Numbered from the stretch's first letter, positions 23,015-35,000 are shown. The stretch is 64,000 nt of DNA from Siphlonurus alternatus (GCA_949825025.1 OX463781.1:2910667-2974666), one strand, 5' to 3'. A program made the numbers and translations. The notes: generated by a model from the sequence alone, not told the origin.

Positions 23015-25562
23015 TTTGTGAACTCTCCTCCCCTTTTTATTATCCTTGAAACGAACTCTGTATACGTGAGGTATATAGAGAAGCCGCCGCTTGACTTTCT
23101 GCTCGTAGGCTCACGTCTTTCTCAGAAGAAAAAAGACTCCTTCTGCACTCTGATTGCTCCCGTTTAGCACGAGTTATTGCCCCCAATGACCCTCGACTTT
23201 CTGCTCTCCCTCTCCCTCTCTCTCTCTCTTCCTCTCCTTGTCTGTGCACTACCTTCGTCTCTTTACTAAGCTGTCTTCATCAATCATGTCTCGTTGTGAC
23301 ATTTTTAGCTGCCTTCCTTTCATCTACTCTTTTTTTGAATGCATGAATATCATCTAAAACACGAGGTTTGAGTGTTTGAAGGTCCTTTTTAGATTTACAT
23401 ATAATATTTTAATATAATTTTGTTATTTTTAACTTTAAAGAAAGTGATATGTTTGTCATAAATATATTTTTAATGCATGGTATTGTCATGTATTTAAGTT
23501 AATAATAAAGTGTGGTACTACAAGAAGCTAAGTATCTTCTCGTTCACATCATCTCATCATTTATATCTTTGTTCTCATCCACGGGAAGATCCCATTCAAG
23601 ATATACACGGAGTAGTGCAAACAGCTACCCCGTGACAATTTTTTCATATTGTCTTAATAAACTCTCTATTAATGAAAATAGCAAGTGATGCAATTTTTTG
23701 AATAACTTAATTAAAAAACCAGTTTTTGGGGTAATTTGTAAGGTAGGCAACCTGCATTGCAGACAAATTTTTGAACGTCACCTTTCAAGCATTTAAATCA
23801 CTTATGAAAAAAATGTTGATTTTTATTTGACACATAAGAAAATTAAATTTAGAAGAGAACTGTCACCTCAGTTTTCTCATTTAATTTTTTTCCATTGCGC
23901 AGTATATTTTTTTTTAACAATTTTGAACATTTTCAAGATGGCTGCCGTGAAGTCAAAGTTTATCATGGGCTGTTCTCAGATTGATATCTTCGAAGTTGAT
24001 TAGCAAAAAAATAATACTGAGTTGGCCCTATAGCGGTAATTTGCAATACAAAGCTTGGAGTTTTTTTAGAAAAAGGCACACATGGCCTTCCTTCACTCCA
24101 AATTTTCAATTGACATTTTGTATGTAAGCAATTAACAAGACAAATTCAACAACACCATCAGATTTGGATGTAATTTTTATACCATCTGTGATGTATTATT
24201 TTCATCGTAGTTGAATTAGAGGCCCCTACATGCACTACTAACAAAGTAATCAGTGTTGTAAACTTTGTCCCAGGTAATCATGAACGTGTGAGACACGTCG
24301 GGCTTCAATTAGCAACTCTGTATGATCACGTCGTCAGTATGTGACGTGGAGTTTCGTCCAATCAATGACTAATGAAAGAAATTTTTCAAATATGATCACT
24401 TATCATCGATAACTAATGTAATACTGAAATAAAATAAAAAATGATTAAACACATTAAAATAAAAATTTTAGTTGTTCAATTGGTGACGTGTAAAAGGCAA
24501 AAGCCAAACGCACATTGTGAACAGTCACCCAAATATATTAAAACATAAGCTTTTTTTGTTTTAAATTTAAATATTTTTATTTTCAAAATTCAAATTATTA
24601 ATTCTACATGTATTGTATTTGTGAATGCTGGGTCTCTTATCAGTCTTATTACTAATATATACTTGATGCCAAACGTCTTTTATCACCCATAAGCCTTGTG
24701 TATGTAGACACTTTTTAAACCCCTTCAGTACAATTTTATGATTTTTTTGTGAACAATTTTAAATGAAGCAAACAAATATCTAGACGACTTAAAAATACTC
24801 CTCACCCTATAATAAACACGCTTCTAAATCTTAATAAACCACGAAAGCAAAAAAACACTATAATTAAAGTCAAATTCTTATTTAAAAAGAATTGTTCTTT
24901 TTTATGTACACATATGCAGATGACTTGTGTTACATTTTTATTCTTAGACTACATTTTTTTTTTTTTTAAGACTGAAATAAAGTCAACTACGTGAAGAAAA
25001 GGCCTCGCACGATCTATGGTATGTGCAGATAAGGCCGGCGAAGTCAACTTTACGACACTTTTATGTGGAACAAGATAGAATGCCAGAATTAAAGCCTCCA
25101 GCACAGCACAGACGCGATAAGACAAAAAAAAAGTAATATATAAAGATAGCAAATGGTGACTACAACATAGCAAAGTGTGCAACATTGATGCGATCGAAGG
25201 AAATAAAACTATTTGATTTTAAAACTTCTTTGATTTGTCATGGAATGTATTTTTTTAACATTGTTGAATAAAATTTAAATACCGCTTGTGTCGTCTCAGA
25301 ATGCAAGTAACTAAGTACAGTTTTTGTTTAATTCAAAATTCAATTATTTCTGTACTTAATTAAGTGATTGCATTATGACACGAAGAATTATATTATTATT
25401 TTCTGTTAATTTAATTGTAATTAAATTCTGATTTTCATATTTAAAATACACAAAACGAAGGAGGGAAGAGGGTACAGAAGCAATTATAAGTTAAGAAAGT
25501 CAACTCTAAGCACACATAAAAATATCGACGACGAATCAGAAGCTAAACTGTCAGTCATATTT
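23015..25562. other. No definable gene; CT-rich patch and a possible LTR-like segment
   Basis: 23040-23260 is GC-richer and pyrimidine-rich, with ACTTTCTGCTC repeated (23093 and 23195). 23287-23634 ends in CTACCCCGTGACA and carries AATAAA, vaguely like a solo LTR, but no target duplication is visible. The rest to 25562 is AT-rich with nothing recognisable. Confidence 0.35.
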
Positions 25563-25688
25563 ATTTAGGTTATATAGTCGGTGATACTCGGAAGTATTCG
25601 GCTCGTGTTGAACCAATCAGATCCTTCGTTACAAACTGTCAACCAATGACCGAGGACGTTACAAACACGATGAAAACCTAATTAAACG
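25563..25688 (-). mobile_element. Family H element (H3)
   Basis: Reverse-orientation copy: ATTTAGGTTATATAG... on the left, CACGATGAAAACCTAATTAA on the right and shared interior CAATGACCGAGGACGTTAC. More diverged than H1 and H2. Its closest relative is H4. Confidence 0.75.
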
Positions 25689-26120
25689 TGGCACGCAGTT
25701 TAGATTGAATTTTTCTCATATTTCGCCACCATCCATATAAAGAAACATGCAGAATATTTATTTTCTTGATGTATAATTTCTTATTAAAGTAGAGTGATCC
25801 ATTTTTTTTATCCCCAAAAGATTGAGATTTTTTATTACATTTTTTTTTTTTTTTTTAATACAGAAGTTATATATTCATTTCAAGAAATAAAGAAATTGCT
25901 TATACTACAGAATTATCTTTCATAGTTTCTTCAGAAAAAATTAAAAAAAGTCCAAAGTCCAAGCGAACGCGTTATATGTAACATATAATATGCTCTTATT
26001 AGTAACTCGAAAGATTTTTTTTTTTTTTTTTAATTTTTGACTTTAAGATTTGGCTTCTAGTATTTTATAAAAAGAAATGAATTTTTATGCATGGTTTAAA
26101 AAATCCTTCATCACTTTACT
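25689..26120. other. AT-rich stretch, no gene seen
   Basis: Poly-T tracts near 25842-25857 and 26014-26030 and no other structure. Confidence 0.45.
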
Positions 26121-26124
26121 TTAA

Positions 26125-26462
26125 AGGCATACAGGCCTCAAAATACAAATTAGACAGTCACCAAGTGGGTTTAGAGTATATAATCAACATTCGCATCATT
26201 TTTTTCCACGCGTGATGCATCCGTGCGAAGTCGCAGTTCAAAGTAAGAAATTTAGTCCTTGATGACGTCACGAAGTCCTTGATGACGTCACAACTCAATG
26301 CTAATCGGTGCTAGCTGTGAGTTGTGACGTCAGCAAGGACTTTCTTTACAGCGCGACTTCGCACAGACGCACCACGCGCAGGTAAAAATAATACGAATGT
26401 TGATTATAAACTCGAGCAACACTTAATATCTGTCTAATTTGTAATTTGAGGCCTGTATACCT
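26125..26462. mobile_element. Family L MITE (L2), TTAA-flanked, with internal duplication
   Basis: TTAA (26121-26124 and 26463-26466) bounds AGGCATACAGGCCTCA and its inverse, GAGGCCTGTATACCT. The arms share ACAAATTAGACAG and ATCAACATTCGCAT. The central part has AGTCCTTGATGACGTCAC twice in tandem (about 26252-26289), so TGACGTCA or TGACGTCAC cores occur three times. Longer than L1 mainly because of this duplication. Confidence 0.92.
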
Positions 26463-27117
26463 TTAAGTAGTTAGAATAACTTGAAATGTGTGGGCACTTC
26501 ATGTTCCTTTAAAGTGCATGTAAAATTGAAATATTTCAACAAGAAAACAACTATATGAGTCGTACCTTTTATACAATCTGATAATGCAATGGATTTCTCT
26601 ATAACTTTTTATGCTGAACCGTGAATTTTTCATAATATTTTGACAAGCTGGACTTATTTTTTTACTGTAAAACATTCATCTGTGCTTGAAAATTTGCAAC
26701 TTTAAATTTACTTTTGAGTGTAAAACTTTGTGTGTGGAGACCGTTGCAAGCCCACACAAAATATTAATTACTTGCAAACCAAGCGAGTGAAGCGGGCAGC
26801 TTGATGGATGAAGTAGATGGAGGGATGATTTTCTTTCTAGTTACAGTTCAACAAATGTAAGGTTACTACCGGAAGTAGCCGGAAGTGGAAAAATTTTGGT
26901 CTTCCTATTCATATTTCAGCGTTGTAATTTCACGCAATGTTATTTTTGAAATTTCGCGGTGCAATGGAGCCTAAAATTTTTACCGAAATTGACGCACGAA
27001 ATGCGTATGAAGGAACGTTGAATCACAGTACAGAGAAGATAGTAGAGAAAGTCGTATGTTAGAATCGAAGTCGAAATCTGAGCGCGTCAACGGCATGTTT
27101 GTCCGCTACCGTGTTAA

Positions 27118-28305
27118 GGTAGAGATAATATGGATCAGCTGGCCCAATGCTAAAAAAATCCCATTCATAAAAATTATGAAAAAAATTTATAATGTTCTCC
27201 TTAACATACCTTATCAGTAGGTAAAATATCAGGCAGTGGCGTAGCCACGGGGGGGGTTTTCGGGGTTTAAACCCCCCCCCCCATGAAGATCGAGTAGTGA
27301 CTGGATATAAGAAGAAAAAAGGAAAAATTATAGAAATTTGAAAAAAAAAATTTAAATAAAAAATTGAAATTTAGGGGTATCAAGTAGTCTTTTCTTTAAA
27401 ATAAACAAATTATAAGTTAGTTTCTAATTTTAACAGGAAAAAATGCGACTCATAAATAAATGTTTTATTTCCCTTACAAACTGCATGTGCATATATCTAC
27501 TATTGTATAAATTAAATAACGCTATCACGTGTGCCGCACTTTCATTTAATTGGTTGCTCCACGCGCCCCGGTGCAGACAAAATTTAACAAAAATAAGAGA
27601 AGCAATTCCCTTTTTTATTTATTTATTTTTCACAATATCTTAATGATGTGAACTTGGATTATTAAATAAATTTTAAAAATTAAATTCAATTAAATGACAC
27701 GTACACTGATTCTATAAAAATAACATAAAGTGGTTACATGAATTACTTGTTTTAATTAAAATGATTTACTCAAAGCTTTATTTATTATACGCATGTATTC
27801 AAAAGAAATTGAAAAATGGGGTGAAAAAAATATAAAATGTTAAAAAAATTGCATCAGGCCATATATTTTACCCTCTAATATAATAGTATTTTTCCATTAT
27901 TTTACCCTAAAAAAGGGGCGTGTCCTTAAAAAAAATCGCGCCTGCGGCGGGCTATTGGGGGGCGAAGCCCCCCAAACCCCCCAGTGGGCTCTTCTCAATC
28001 TTTGTCCTGAAGAACCCCCCCCTTGGGCAAATCCTGGCTACGCCACTGATATCAGGTATACAAAAACGAGCTAGTTTTTGAGTTATTAATTTTTAAAGTT
28101 GACTAATTTAACATGGAAGTTTCGTTTCTCCATGTTAAATTAGTCAACTTTAAAAATTAATAACTCGAAAACTAGCTCGTTTTTGTATACCTGATATTTT
28201 ACCTACTGATAGGGGATGTAGAGGAGAACATTTTAAATTTTTTTCATAATTTTTATGAATGGGATTTTTTTAGCATTGGGCCAGCTGATCCATATTATCT
28301 CTACC
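27118..28305. mobile_element. Family A MITE (A3), subtype II, interrupted by B1
   Basis: Perfect TTAA flanks (27114-27117 and 28306-28309), ends GGTAGAGATAATATGGATC and inverse. Without the 815-bp B1 insert and its 8-bp duplication the copy is 365 bp and aligns along its length with A2 (389 bp), the difference lying in the central loop. Confidence 0.92.
27234..28048. mobile_element. hAT-type non-autonomous element (family B, B1), 815 bp
   Basis: Termini CAGTGGCGTAGCCACG and CCTGGCTACGCCACTG are inverted, and the element is flanked by a perfect 8-bp duplication, ATATCAGG (27226-27233 and 28049-28056). The A2 copy has a single ATATCAGG at the same site. CAG-initiated ends with 8-bp duplications are diagnostic of the hAT superfamily. 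The interior has G/C homopolymers near the ends and a GGGGGGCGAAGCCCCCC palindrome. Its longest frame (66 codons) shows no transposase motif. Confidence 0.93.
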
Positions 28306-28785
28306 TTAAAAGCATAGGGACCAAATGGGGCATCCTGCCATGTTATAGGTATAGGAGAATCATCTAAATCTGCTATAACTCAGAAAATACTGTATGTAGC
28401 GCGGAGAAAAGTATACCAAAATACTGGGGAAAAAAATCTAGTATTTTTTAGAATAAAAAAATTAGCTCTAAACAAATAATTATGACAAAATTTTCACAAA
28501 CGCTTCAAAATTGACTTTAGCGCCCCCGTACGGCAAGCATAGGAGTTTAACTACTATCTTCTCTGTACTGTGCGTTGAATAGTCACAAAATTCACACTTC
28601 CGGCTACTTCCGGAGGGAATTTCAAATCAATTTAACTATAGTTTGAAATCCCTAAAATATGAATTATGAAATATGAATATGAATTTTTGTTTCAAATTTC
28701 AGGTCCAAAACTGAACTAGAATTTCCAGAAACCTTAATATTTCCGGCTACTTCCTGTGGTATTCTCACATTTGTTGAACTGTATG

Positions 28786-29226
28786 TGGATTTGATCATCA
28801 TCTCTGACACCTTTTGTAATAAAGAAAATTACATTCATTTATTTTTTAATATAATTTAAACTTCAATTTGAGTTCAATTATTCATGATATCATGCCTTGG
28901 TCAGCCACAGTGAACAGTAAAGAACGTTTAAGATCGATTTTGTTATTTTTATTGGATGTTTCTTCATGCTAGCTTGTGTTTTTTAGTACCCTTGAATAAT
29001 AAAACGTTATCTGGTAATTATATATATGAACATTCGTTTTTTTAAAAAAAAGTTATGACTTTTTGTGGTGTAATAAAAATTAAGTATTATTATATAATTT
29101 GACTTTGACCATTTGAAAAATATTTTTATTGTGGTTAGTGATAAATGAAGAGTTGGTTACGTTAACCTACTGAACTATTTTTTAATTTTAATGTACCAGA
29201 TAATAATTAAACTGATCGTCATTTTT
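28786..29226. other. AT-rich stretch, no gene seen
   Basis: Plain AT-rich sequence between K and H4. Confidence 0.45.
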
Positions 29227-29351
29227 ATTCAGGTTATGTTCGGAGATACTCGGAAATATTCGGCTCGTGTTCGGCCAATCAGATCCTTCGTTACAAACTG
29301 CCAACCAATGACCGAGGACGTTACAAACACGATGAAAAACTAATTAAATGT
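29227..29351 (-). mobile_element. Family H element (H4)
   Basis: Reverse-orientation copy with ACTCGGAAATATTCGGCTCG, CAATGACCGAGGACGTTAC and CACGATGAAAAACTAATTAA. The left tip near ATTCAGGTTATG is eroded. Confidence 0.75.
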
Positions 29352-30404
29352 GACGTGTAGTGTATATGAGACATCAATGAAATTAAAATATTTACAATAA
29401 AAAGCATCAAGAGTGACTCTCTTTTCAAATCAAAACTGAAATTAACAAGGTATTTTATTCTTTATGATGTTTTTATGCAAATAATTTGCCAGAAAGTTGT
29501 TTACAATTTTATATTTTTTTGTATGATTTTTTTTTTCAGTGATTTTGTAACATATATTAATCAATATCGATTTATATTATCTGTTGTTTTGTACGTTTTA
29601 GTGTATGCTATGTTTTTTGACGTGATCGACGTTGTCTTACAATCCCATATTCCTGATTCAACGTTCTATATTGCTGGTATTAATTTATATTCTCTGGTAG
29701 AACCTTACGATTTAATGAGACGTAAAAAAATTATATATTTTTTTATTATTGAAAGGACATATTGATGCATCTATGCAGTCAAAATTATTTTCTATCTAAT
29801 TTTAGTAATTTTGTTAAAAATAATCATAGAACATAAAATATTTATTTGTGTATACACCATTGCGTTTTTTGTTTTGTGTATTTATTTCATTATAACATTG
29901 TTTGCTTAAAATAATGAAGTATTACTCACTATATATATTGTTCATTTTCTTAAATTTAGGATGGGGGGGGGGAGGTAAGTTTTTAATATTTAGCACACTT
30001 TTTATTAAATTAAATTTAAATCATACCTCACAAAAAGACTTTTAGATTATATCGGAAAATCGATGGTGTTATTCTTATATACATAATTATAAACGCATCT
30101 ACTATATACTATACGTATAATTAATATATAGTCAATGAATGCTATACATTATAAAAATCTGGACTTAATAGGTCTTGAAAGACTTATTTGCGAATATATT
30201 AAATATTAAAATTTTAATATTTTAATATTTATAACGTAAAAAGTATTAAAATATGATACTTTTACTTAGAAATTACAGTTATAATTAGCGAATTTTAATT
30301 AAACATTACAAAATAAATGAAATAATAATTATGATATAATTTCACATTTTTTCTATCATGATATTGTGTTATCATACAAAATCACAAAAGCTAAACAAAT
30401 TCTT
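29352..30404. other. AT-rich stretch, no gene seen
   Basis: Very AT-rich, with a poly-G run near 29964-29972. A 96-codon frame at 29475-29765 is hydrophobic and Phe/Ile/Tyr-rich as expected from AT-rich DNA, with no recognised motif. Confidence 0.4.
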
Positions 30405-30592
30405 ACATTGGCTTGCCGGACATTATCCGGCACTATAAAGACAGATTACGAGCAGAGGTGGCTCGATAAAGCTTCTTCTTCTGCTCTGAATGGATGTCGT
30501 GATGAAGCATTGTCAACGTCCGACCATACAAGAGCTGACAGGCAATTATCGGACCTCCGTCACACGTTTTCTTCAAACTTGTCATCAGCGTA
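30405..30592 (+). CDS. GC-elevated open stretch, possible terminal exon, unrecognised
   Basis: In one frame the stretch reads about 60 codons to a TAA at 30590-30592, in sequence near 47% G+C within AT-rich surroundings. The predicted peptide is Ser/Asp/Arg-rich and helix-like, with segments RWLDKASSSALNG and RADRQLSDLRHTF. Possible acceptor AGs precede it (about 30384, 30441, 30445), but none has a good pyrimidine tract. A GCCGGACATTATCCGGC hairpin sits at the 5' side. It could be chance or a decayed repeat. I do not recognise a family. Confidence 0.2.
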
Positions 30593-30998
30593 AAAGACAA
30601 GATATAAAATTATGTTCTAAAGAAAAAATATAAACGCTGACTCCAGCAAAAATCTTCTACTAGCAATACACTATATACTCAATCTAAGGAAAAATTTTAT
30701 ACTTAAATTGATCTACTTTAATTCAGAAAATAATTTGCGTATATATACTTGAAGATTACTTATGTGCAAAAAGTACTCGAAATAAAGTTCATTTTAGTAC
30801 CTAAATGTACTGAATCCTATAATAAATACTTACAGTATAAAAGTGATATTAATGATGAAACATTTTTTATTGTTACCCGTGTTTTCGTCCACCAGAGTGC
30901 AGAACGTAATGGCATTGTTGGCGCTAGTTGACACTTCCACTTCCATAATTATTAATGGTCATTCTCCATAACTTTATATGATATGTATATATCATCAA

Positions 30999-31243
30999 TG
31001 GACAACCTGCATGAAAATTGTTTATTGCAGAAATGACAAATTACAGTACGCTAAGTTTTTTCAGTTTTTTTCAAGGCCGAGAAATATTGCTAAAGAGTTT
31101 TACCGAGGTCAGATTTGAACCCATGCACTCGATTTTCAGTAAGAAATGCAAATCTCGGGCTAAAAAATGTGAAAAAATCAGATAACATAACTTTGCACCC
31201 TCTATTCATTTCTGCAATAAAAAAATGTCATGCAAGTTTTCCG
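30999..31243. mobile_element. Family G inverted-repeat element (G3)
   Basis: TGGACAACCTGCATGAAAAT, then GTTTATTGCAGAAATG at the left, mirrored by CATTTCTGCAATAAAAAAAT and GTCATGCAAG at the right. The interior has TTTGAACCCATGCACTCG and GCACCCTCTATTC, as in G1 and G2. 245 bp, non-coding. Confidence 0.75.
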
Positions 31244-31274
31244 TTGTCCCTTGTTATTTCCTTCACTTGAGACA

Positions 31275-31543
31275 CACGAGTTGAAATAAATTTCATCTTG
31301 TATTCGCCATTAAGCTCTCTCCTCATCTAATTTCCTCCCATTTTGCATCATTTTATACAGTAAAAAAGAGGGGAAAAAACGAGATTACGTCTTCTTTCCT
31401 CTTCTTGAGCATAAAATGTTAGAAATATTGTCTTCATTTCATCCTCACTTTGAGCGAAGAGGAAATAAGATGTGTTTTAAAGGTAAAACGATTAGGTTTA
31501 GACGTGTAAAGGATGAATTGAAGACGTAATTTTTTAACTAGAG
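31275..31543 (-). mobile_element. Family E MITE (E3)
   Basis: Reverse copy: CGAGTTGAAATAAATTTCAT at the left, GAAGACGTAATTTTTTAACT at the right, with the family interior (GAGATTACGTCTTCTTTCC, AAAATGTTAGAAATATTG, TTTAGACGTGTAAAGGATG) in order. Its tips have lost the CCC/GGG. Confidence 0.88.
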
Positions 31544-32220
31544 AATATTTTGTTGTTTACATACTTTAGCAGAAGACTTTGTGAAATACATATTTCTTTT
31601 TCATAACTGACGATATATTTTTCCACACTTTTATACTTTTCGATTCCACACGTTTCATATCTACGTCTGTCTGCATCACTTGCGTCCCATCAGATCAATC
31701 TCTCACTTCATTGGGGGAGTGCATCTACAACCCTCCTCTCGAAACTACCCTCTTCTGATGTCATTTTCTCCATGATGATCACAAATGATAAACATTTTAT
31801 GGATTTAAAAAAAAAAGAGGTCACAAAAGCCATAAAAAATATGGAGGTCAATAACATCACAAATGAAAACGATATTTTATATTTTACTACATTTTTTGTA
31901 TCTCAATTTTCATCTTCAGAAGGGGCTTTTTTTATACTTATCATATGGTAATTTTGTGTTATATAATATCATAAGTTTATGTATAATATATCATATATAA
32001 AAAGCAGCACATGTATATGTTTATTTAATATTTATTATAATAACAATTATTATTATAATGTGCTTGTACTCGAATAATATTACGATATATATTAATTTCA
32101 TGTATTAATAATTAACGTGATCTATGCTGTACTGTACAATCTATATGATAGAAATAAAATTTGAATGCTATTTTTAATAATTTTATAAAAATATCTTCAA
32201 CTTGGGACTAAAAGACTACA
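31544..32220. other. AT-rich stretch with a pyrimidine-rich patch
   Basis: 31630-31790 is GC-richer and pyrimidine-rich without a recognisable frame. The remainder is AT-rich DNA with TA-repeat-like segments. Confidence 0.4.
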
Positions 32221-32468
32221 CCCTAGTTGAAAAATTTCGTCTTCACCTCATCCTTTACACGTCTAAACCTAATCATTTTACCTCTAAAACACATATTATT
32301 TCCTCCTCTCTCAAAGTGAGGATAAAATCGAGTTAATATTTTATGCTCAATAAGAGAAAAGAAGACGTAATCTCATCTGTTTTTAATGATGCATAATAGG
32401 AGGGAATTAGACGAGGAGAGAGCTTAATAGTGAACAAAAGATGAGATCTGATTTATTTCAACTCAAGC
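32221..32468 (+). mobile_element. Family E MITE (E4)
   Basis: CCCTAGTTGAAAAATTTCGT at the left and TTATTTCAACTCAAGC at the right with the full family interior (CTTTACACGTCTAAACC, CTCAAAGTGAGGAT, GAAGACGTAATCTC, TAGACGAGGAGAGAGC). 248 bp. The TA flanks are not preserved. Confidence 0.9.
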
Positions 32469-32736
32469 ATATGCTTTTATTTCAATACGAATTATTCGTT
32501 TAAAAATGCAATTTAGGTTATATTATTTGACGTAATCCTGATAGGAGTTTGATATCAAGCTGTACGTGAATAAAAATTAGCACTTTTGCCATATAATATA
32601 GGTAAGTGCAGTTCACGAAAAAGGCAAAATGCGAACGACACTTGCTCCCTATTCAATATGAAGTAAAACTTCGCATTATCATTACTGGGGGGGGGGGGAG
32701 GGAGGGGGGATTCGAGACAACCCGTAATTCATTTAA

Positions 32737-32975
32737 GGATGAATCTCAGTAGATTGAGATCTCGCAATCGTAGCACCTGAATGCAACAAGACTTGCAGGG
32801 GAGTTAGACCATCAATAGGTGGCATACAAAGTTTGAATCGAATATGTCTTATCAGTTTTGTGAAAACTGAGGTAGAAGTTTAACATTAGGCTTTATGGAC
32901 GGAAACCGGAAATGGAGCAGTTACGAGAAAACTCCCAGATTGAATTTGCTCAAACCATAACTGAGATTCATCGTC
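32737..32975 (+). mobile_element. Family S MITE (S1)
   Basis: TTAA (32733-32736), then GGATGAATCTCAGTAG at the left and CTGAGATTCATCG at the right. The interior (CAAGACTTGCAGG; CATCAATAGGTGGCATACAA; GGTAGAAGTTTAACAT; GACGGAAACCGGAAATGGAG) is shared with S2 (53506) and, inverted, with S3 (56226). Just upstream is a G homopolymer (32687-32698). Non-coding. Confidence 0.82.
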
Positions 32976-33337
32976 AAAGCAAAAAAAAGTCTGAAATACT
33001 TCTCAAAAAAATCTGAATTTTTTTTTTAGTCCTTGTTAGTCCCCCCCCCCCCCCCTGCTTCCTCCTGATAAAGCGTGAGATTGAAAAATACCTTATTATT
33101 AATTGCCAGGGTTAATGCTTTTACTTCATTAAATCGTTCGCTTCAACAACAAAGAACGCACCTCAGGTGTTCACATTTTATTATTGTTTAACGTTGTAAA
33201 ATCTAGCTGCATGGATTTACCAACATTAGTCGATTTAATAATTAATCTCGCTTCAAGTTCACTTTGACGCCAAGGTAAGCCTCTAAGCTAATGTTAATCT
33301 CAGCTGTTAATATCGCGTTATATATTTATTGCTTGTA
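32976..33337. other. AT-rich stretch with a poly-C run
   Basis: A run of C at about 33041-33055 within CTTCCTCC-rich sequence, then AT-rich DNA. No gene seen. Confidence 0.4.
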
Positions 33338-35000
33338 ACATTGTCAACACAAATTATATTTTAATGTTGTATCAATTTGTTTATATAAAATCAGTAAAAA
33401 AAAAACTGTGTAGTAGATTAATTTTAAATAACATAAATTAAAAAAAAAGTGCAGTTTTTATGCTGTGATACATTTCTATAAAAGAACACAATTAATTTCT
33501 AAGTAAGAAAGCATATTGACGTCATATATATTATAATGCAAAATTATTTTAAAATATGCAGTTTAGAAGAATTTAGTGTCTACGGCAAACAGCATTTTTT
33601 TTTTTTTTCGCTAAATTTCATTTGGAGCTTATTACATTTTTCAGCATCCACAGTCAAAATTACCTTTAGCTAATGTTGACAATAACTATCATGAAATATT
33701 TATTCACATCACTGTGTTTTGTGTATTAAATCACTATACGATCATGAGCATCTATTTGTAATTTGTACAACAATATAAATCACGTCATCAATAAAATAAA
33801 CATAACAACACACACAATTAATAAATTATACTACATATATATATTATATATATTATGTAGAAAAATTTTGCAAATATCATCATATATTTGCCAAATTTGC
33901 AAATTAAACCTATGCGAGGTTTTTAAAGAAGCAATTTTAGCGTATATTTCCATTAAAAATCTCGAAGATTTTTTTTTTTTTTTTATCAGAAATGAACCTC
34001 ATTTTAAAAATATAATCCACCGTTATGGCTTCTACCAGCATTCTGAAATCTCTTTTTTTTATTGACTTTCCCCTATGTTTAACCTTAGACTAGAACCTAA
34101 TATCCTAAATAGACAGAGACTAAGGGCGGTTAGGAAAGATCGGAGCCCATACACCTTAATGTACAAACTATATTTTAATGCTGAATCATTTTGTATATTC
34201 AAAATCAGCAAAAAAACTGTCTGTAGATTAATTTTAAATAAGTAATAACATAAATTAAAAAATAAATGTATATGTTCAGATTTTATGACGTGATACATTT
34301 AAAAAATCACCATGAAATCCTATACGTAAGAAAGTGCGATTCTATAATGTCACAGGCATGCAAATTTATTTTAAAATACACAAAGTTTAGGAGAATTTAG
34401 TGCCAGCGGCAAAATTCTTGCCAATTATTTGAACGGTTGTTATATTTTCCAACATCAACAAAATTGTTTTTAATTAATTTTAACAAAAATAATAATCATG
34501 ATTTTTTTATGCACATCAATGTGTTTATTTTATAATTTATGTATCATGCTGTGCTTTTATTATTATTTTATTCGAGCGTCAACAAAATTGATCACATCAA
34601 AATTGTAAAACTAAACATAAATAACAACACACACATATATGTAATATTTATTTGTAATATACATAATATGAGTACTGCATTATGTAGAACAGTGATTTAA
34701 ATTTCATCATATATTTGACACATTTACCTATAACTCAGGCTTTTTAAAGGAATTATTTTAGTGTATTAAAATAATATTATTATCATTAAGAAACAATGAT
34801 TTTTTTTATCAGAATTTCCTTGTTAAAAATGTGATCCACCATGCTACTTGGCTAACTAGTTATTAGTGTGTATATTTTTTTATGTGTATTTTTGTCTTTT
34901 GTTGTTTTGTAATGTTTTTGTCTTGTTCTATGCTATTTGTATAACCAAAGGAACTGAATAAATTTATTATGGCTTCCACAAGTATTTTAAGATAGGAAGG
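33338..35000 (+). repeat. Diverged segmental tandem duplication, two copies of about 0.7 kb
   Basis: Segments at 33358-34050 and 34165-34995 align in the same order: TATATTTTAATG, AAATCAGTAAAAAAAAAACTG against AAATCAGCAAAAAAACTG, GTAGATTAATTTTAAATAA, GTAAGAAAG, GAATTTAGTG, AACAACACACACA, CATCATATATTTG and TTTTTATCAGAA. The second copy has an extra insertion at about 34841-34967. Period near 0.8 kb. The 60-100 codon frames within are not conserved between the copies. Confidence 0.7.
34841..34967 (+). mobile_element. Possible retroposon 3' fragment inside the second duplicate
   Basis: Copy 1 reads GATCCACC-like sequence straight into TTATGGCTTC. In copy 2 about 127 bp intervene, T/G-rich and ending GGAACTGAATAAATTTATT, which resembles the 3' tail of non-LTR retroposons. 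Too short to assign. Confidence 0.4.

Larger units (their letters stand above)
26842..28785. mobile_element. Family K element, carrier of A3 and B1
   Basis: TACAGTTCAACAAATGTAAG at the left pairs with CATTTGTTGAACTGTA at the right, followed by GGAAGTAGCCGGAA on both arms. A second inner pair is ACAGTACAGAGAAGATAGTA (27020) against TACTATCTTCTCTGTACTGT (28552). Removing A3 with its duplication leaves about 750 bp. The left arm also holds TTTCGCGGTGCAATGG, a motif shared with family I. No protein is encoded. Confidence 0.75.
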
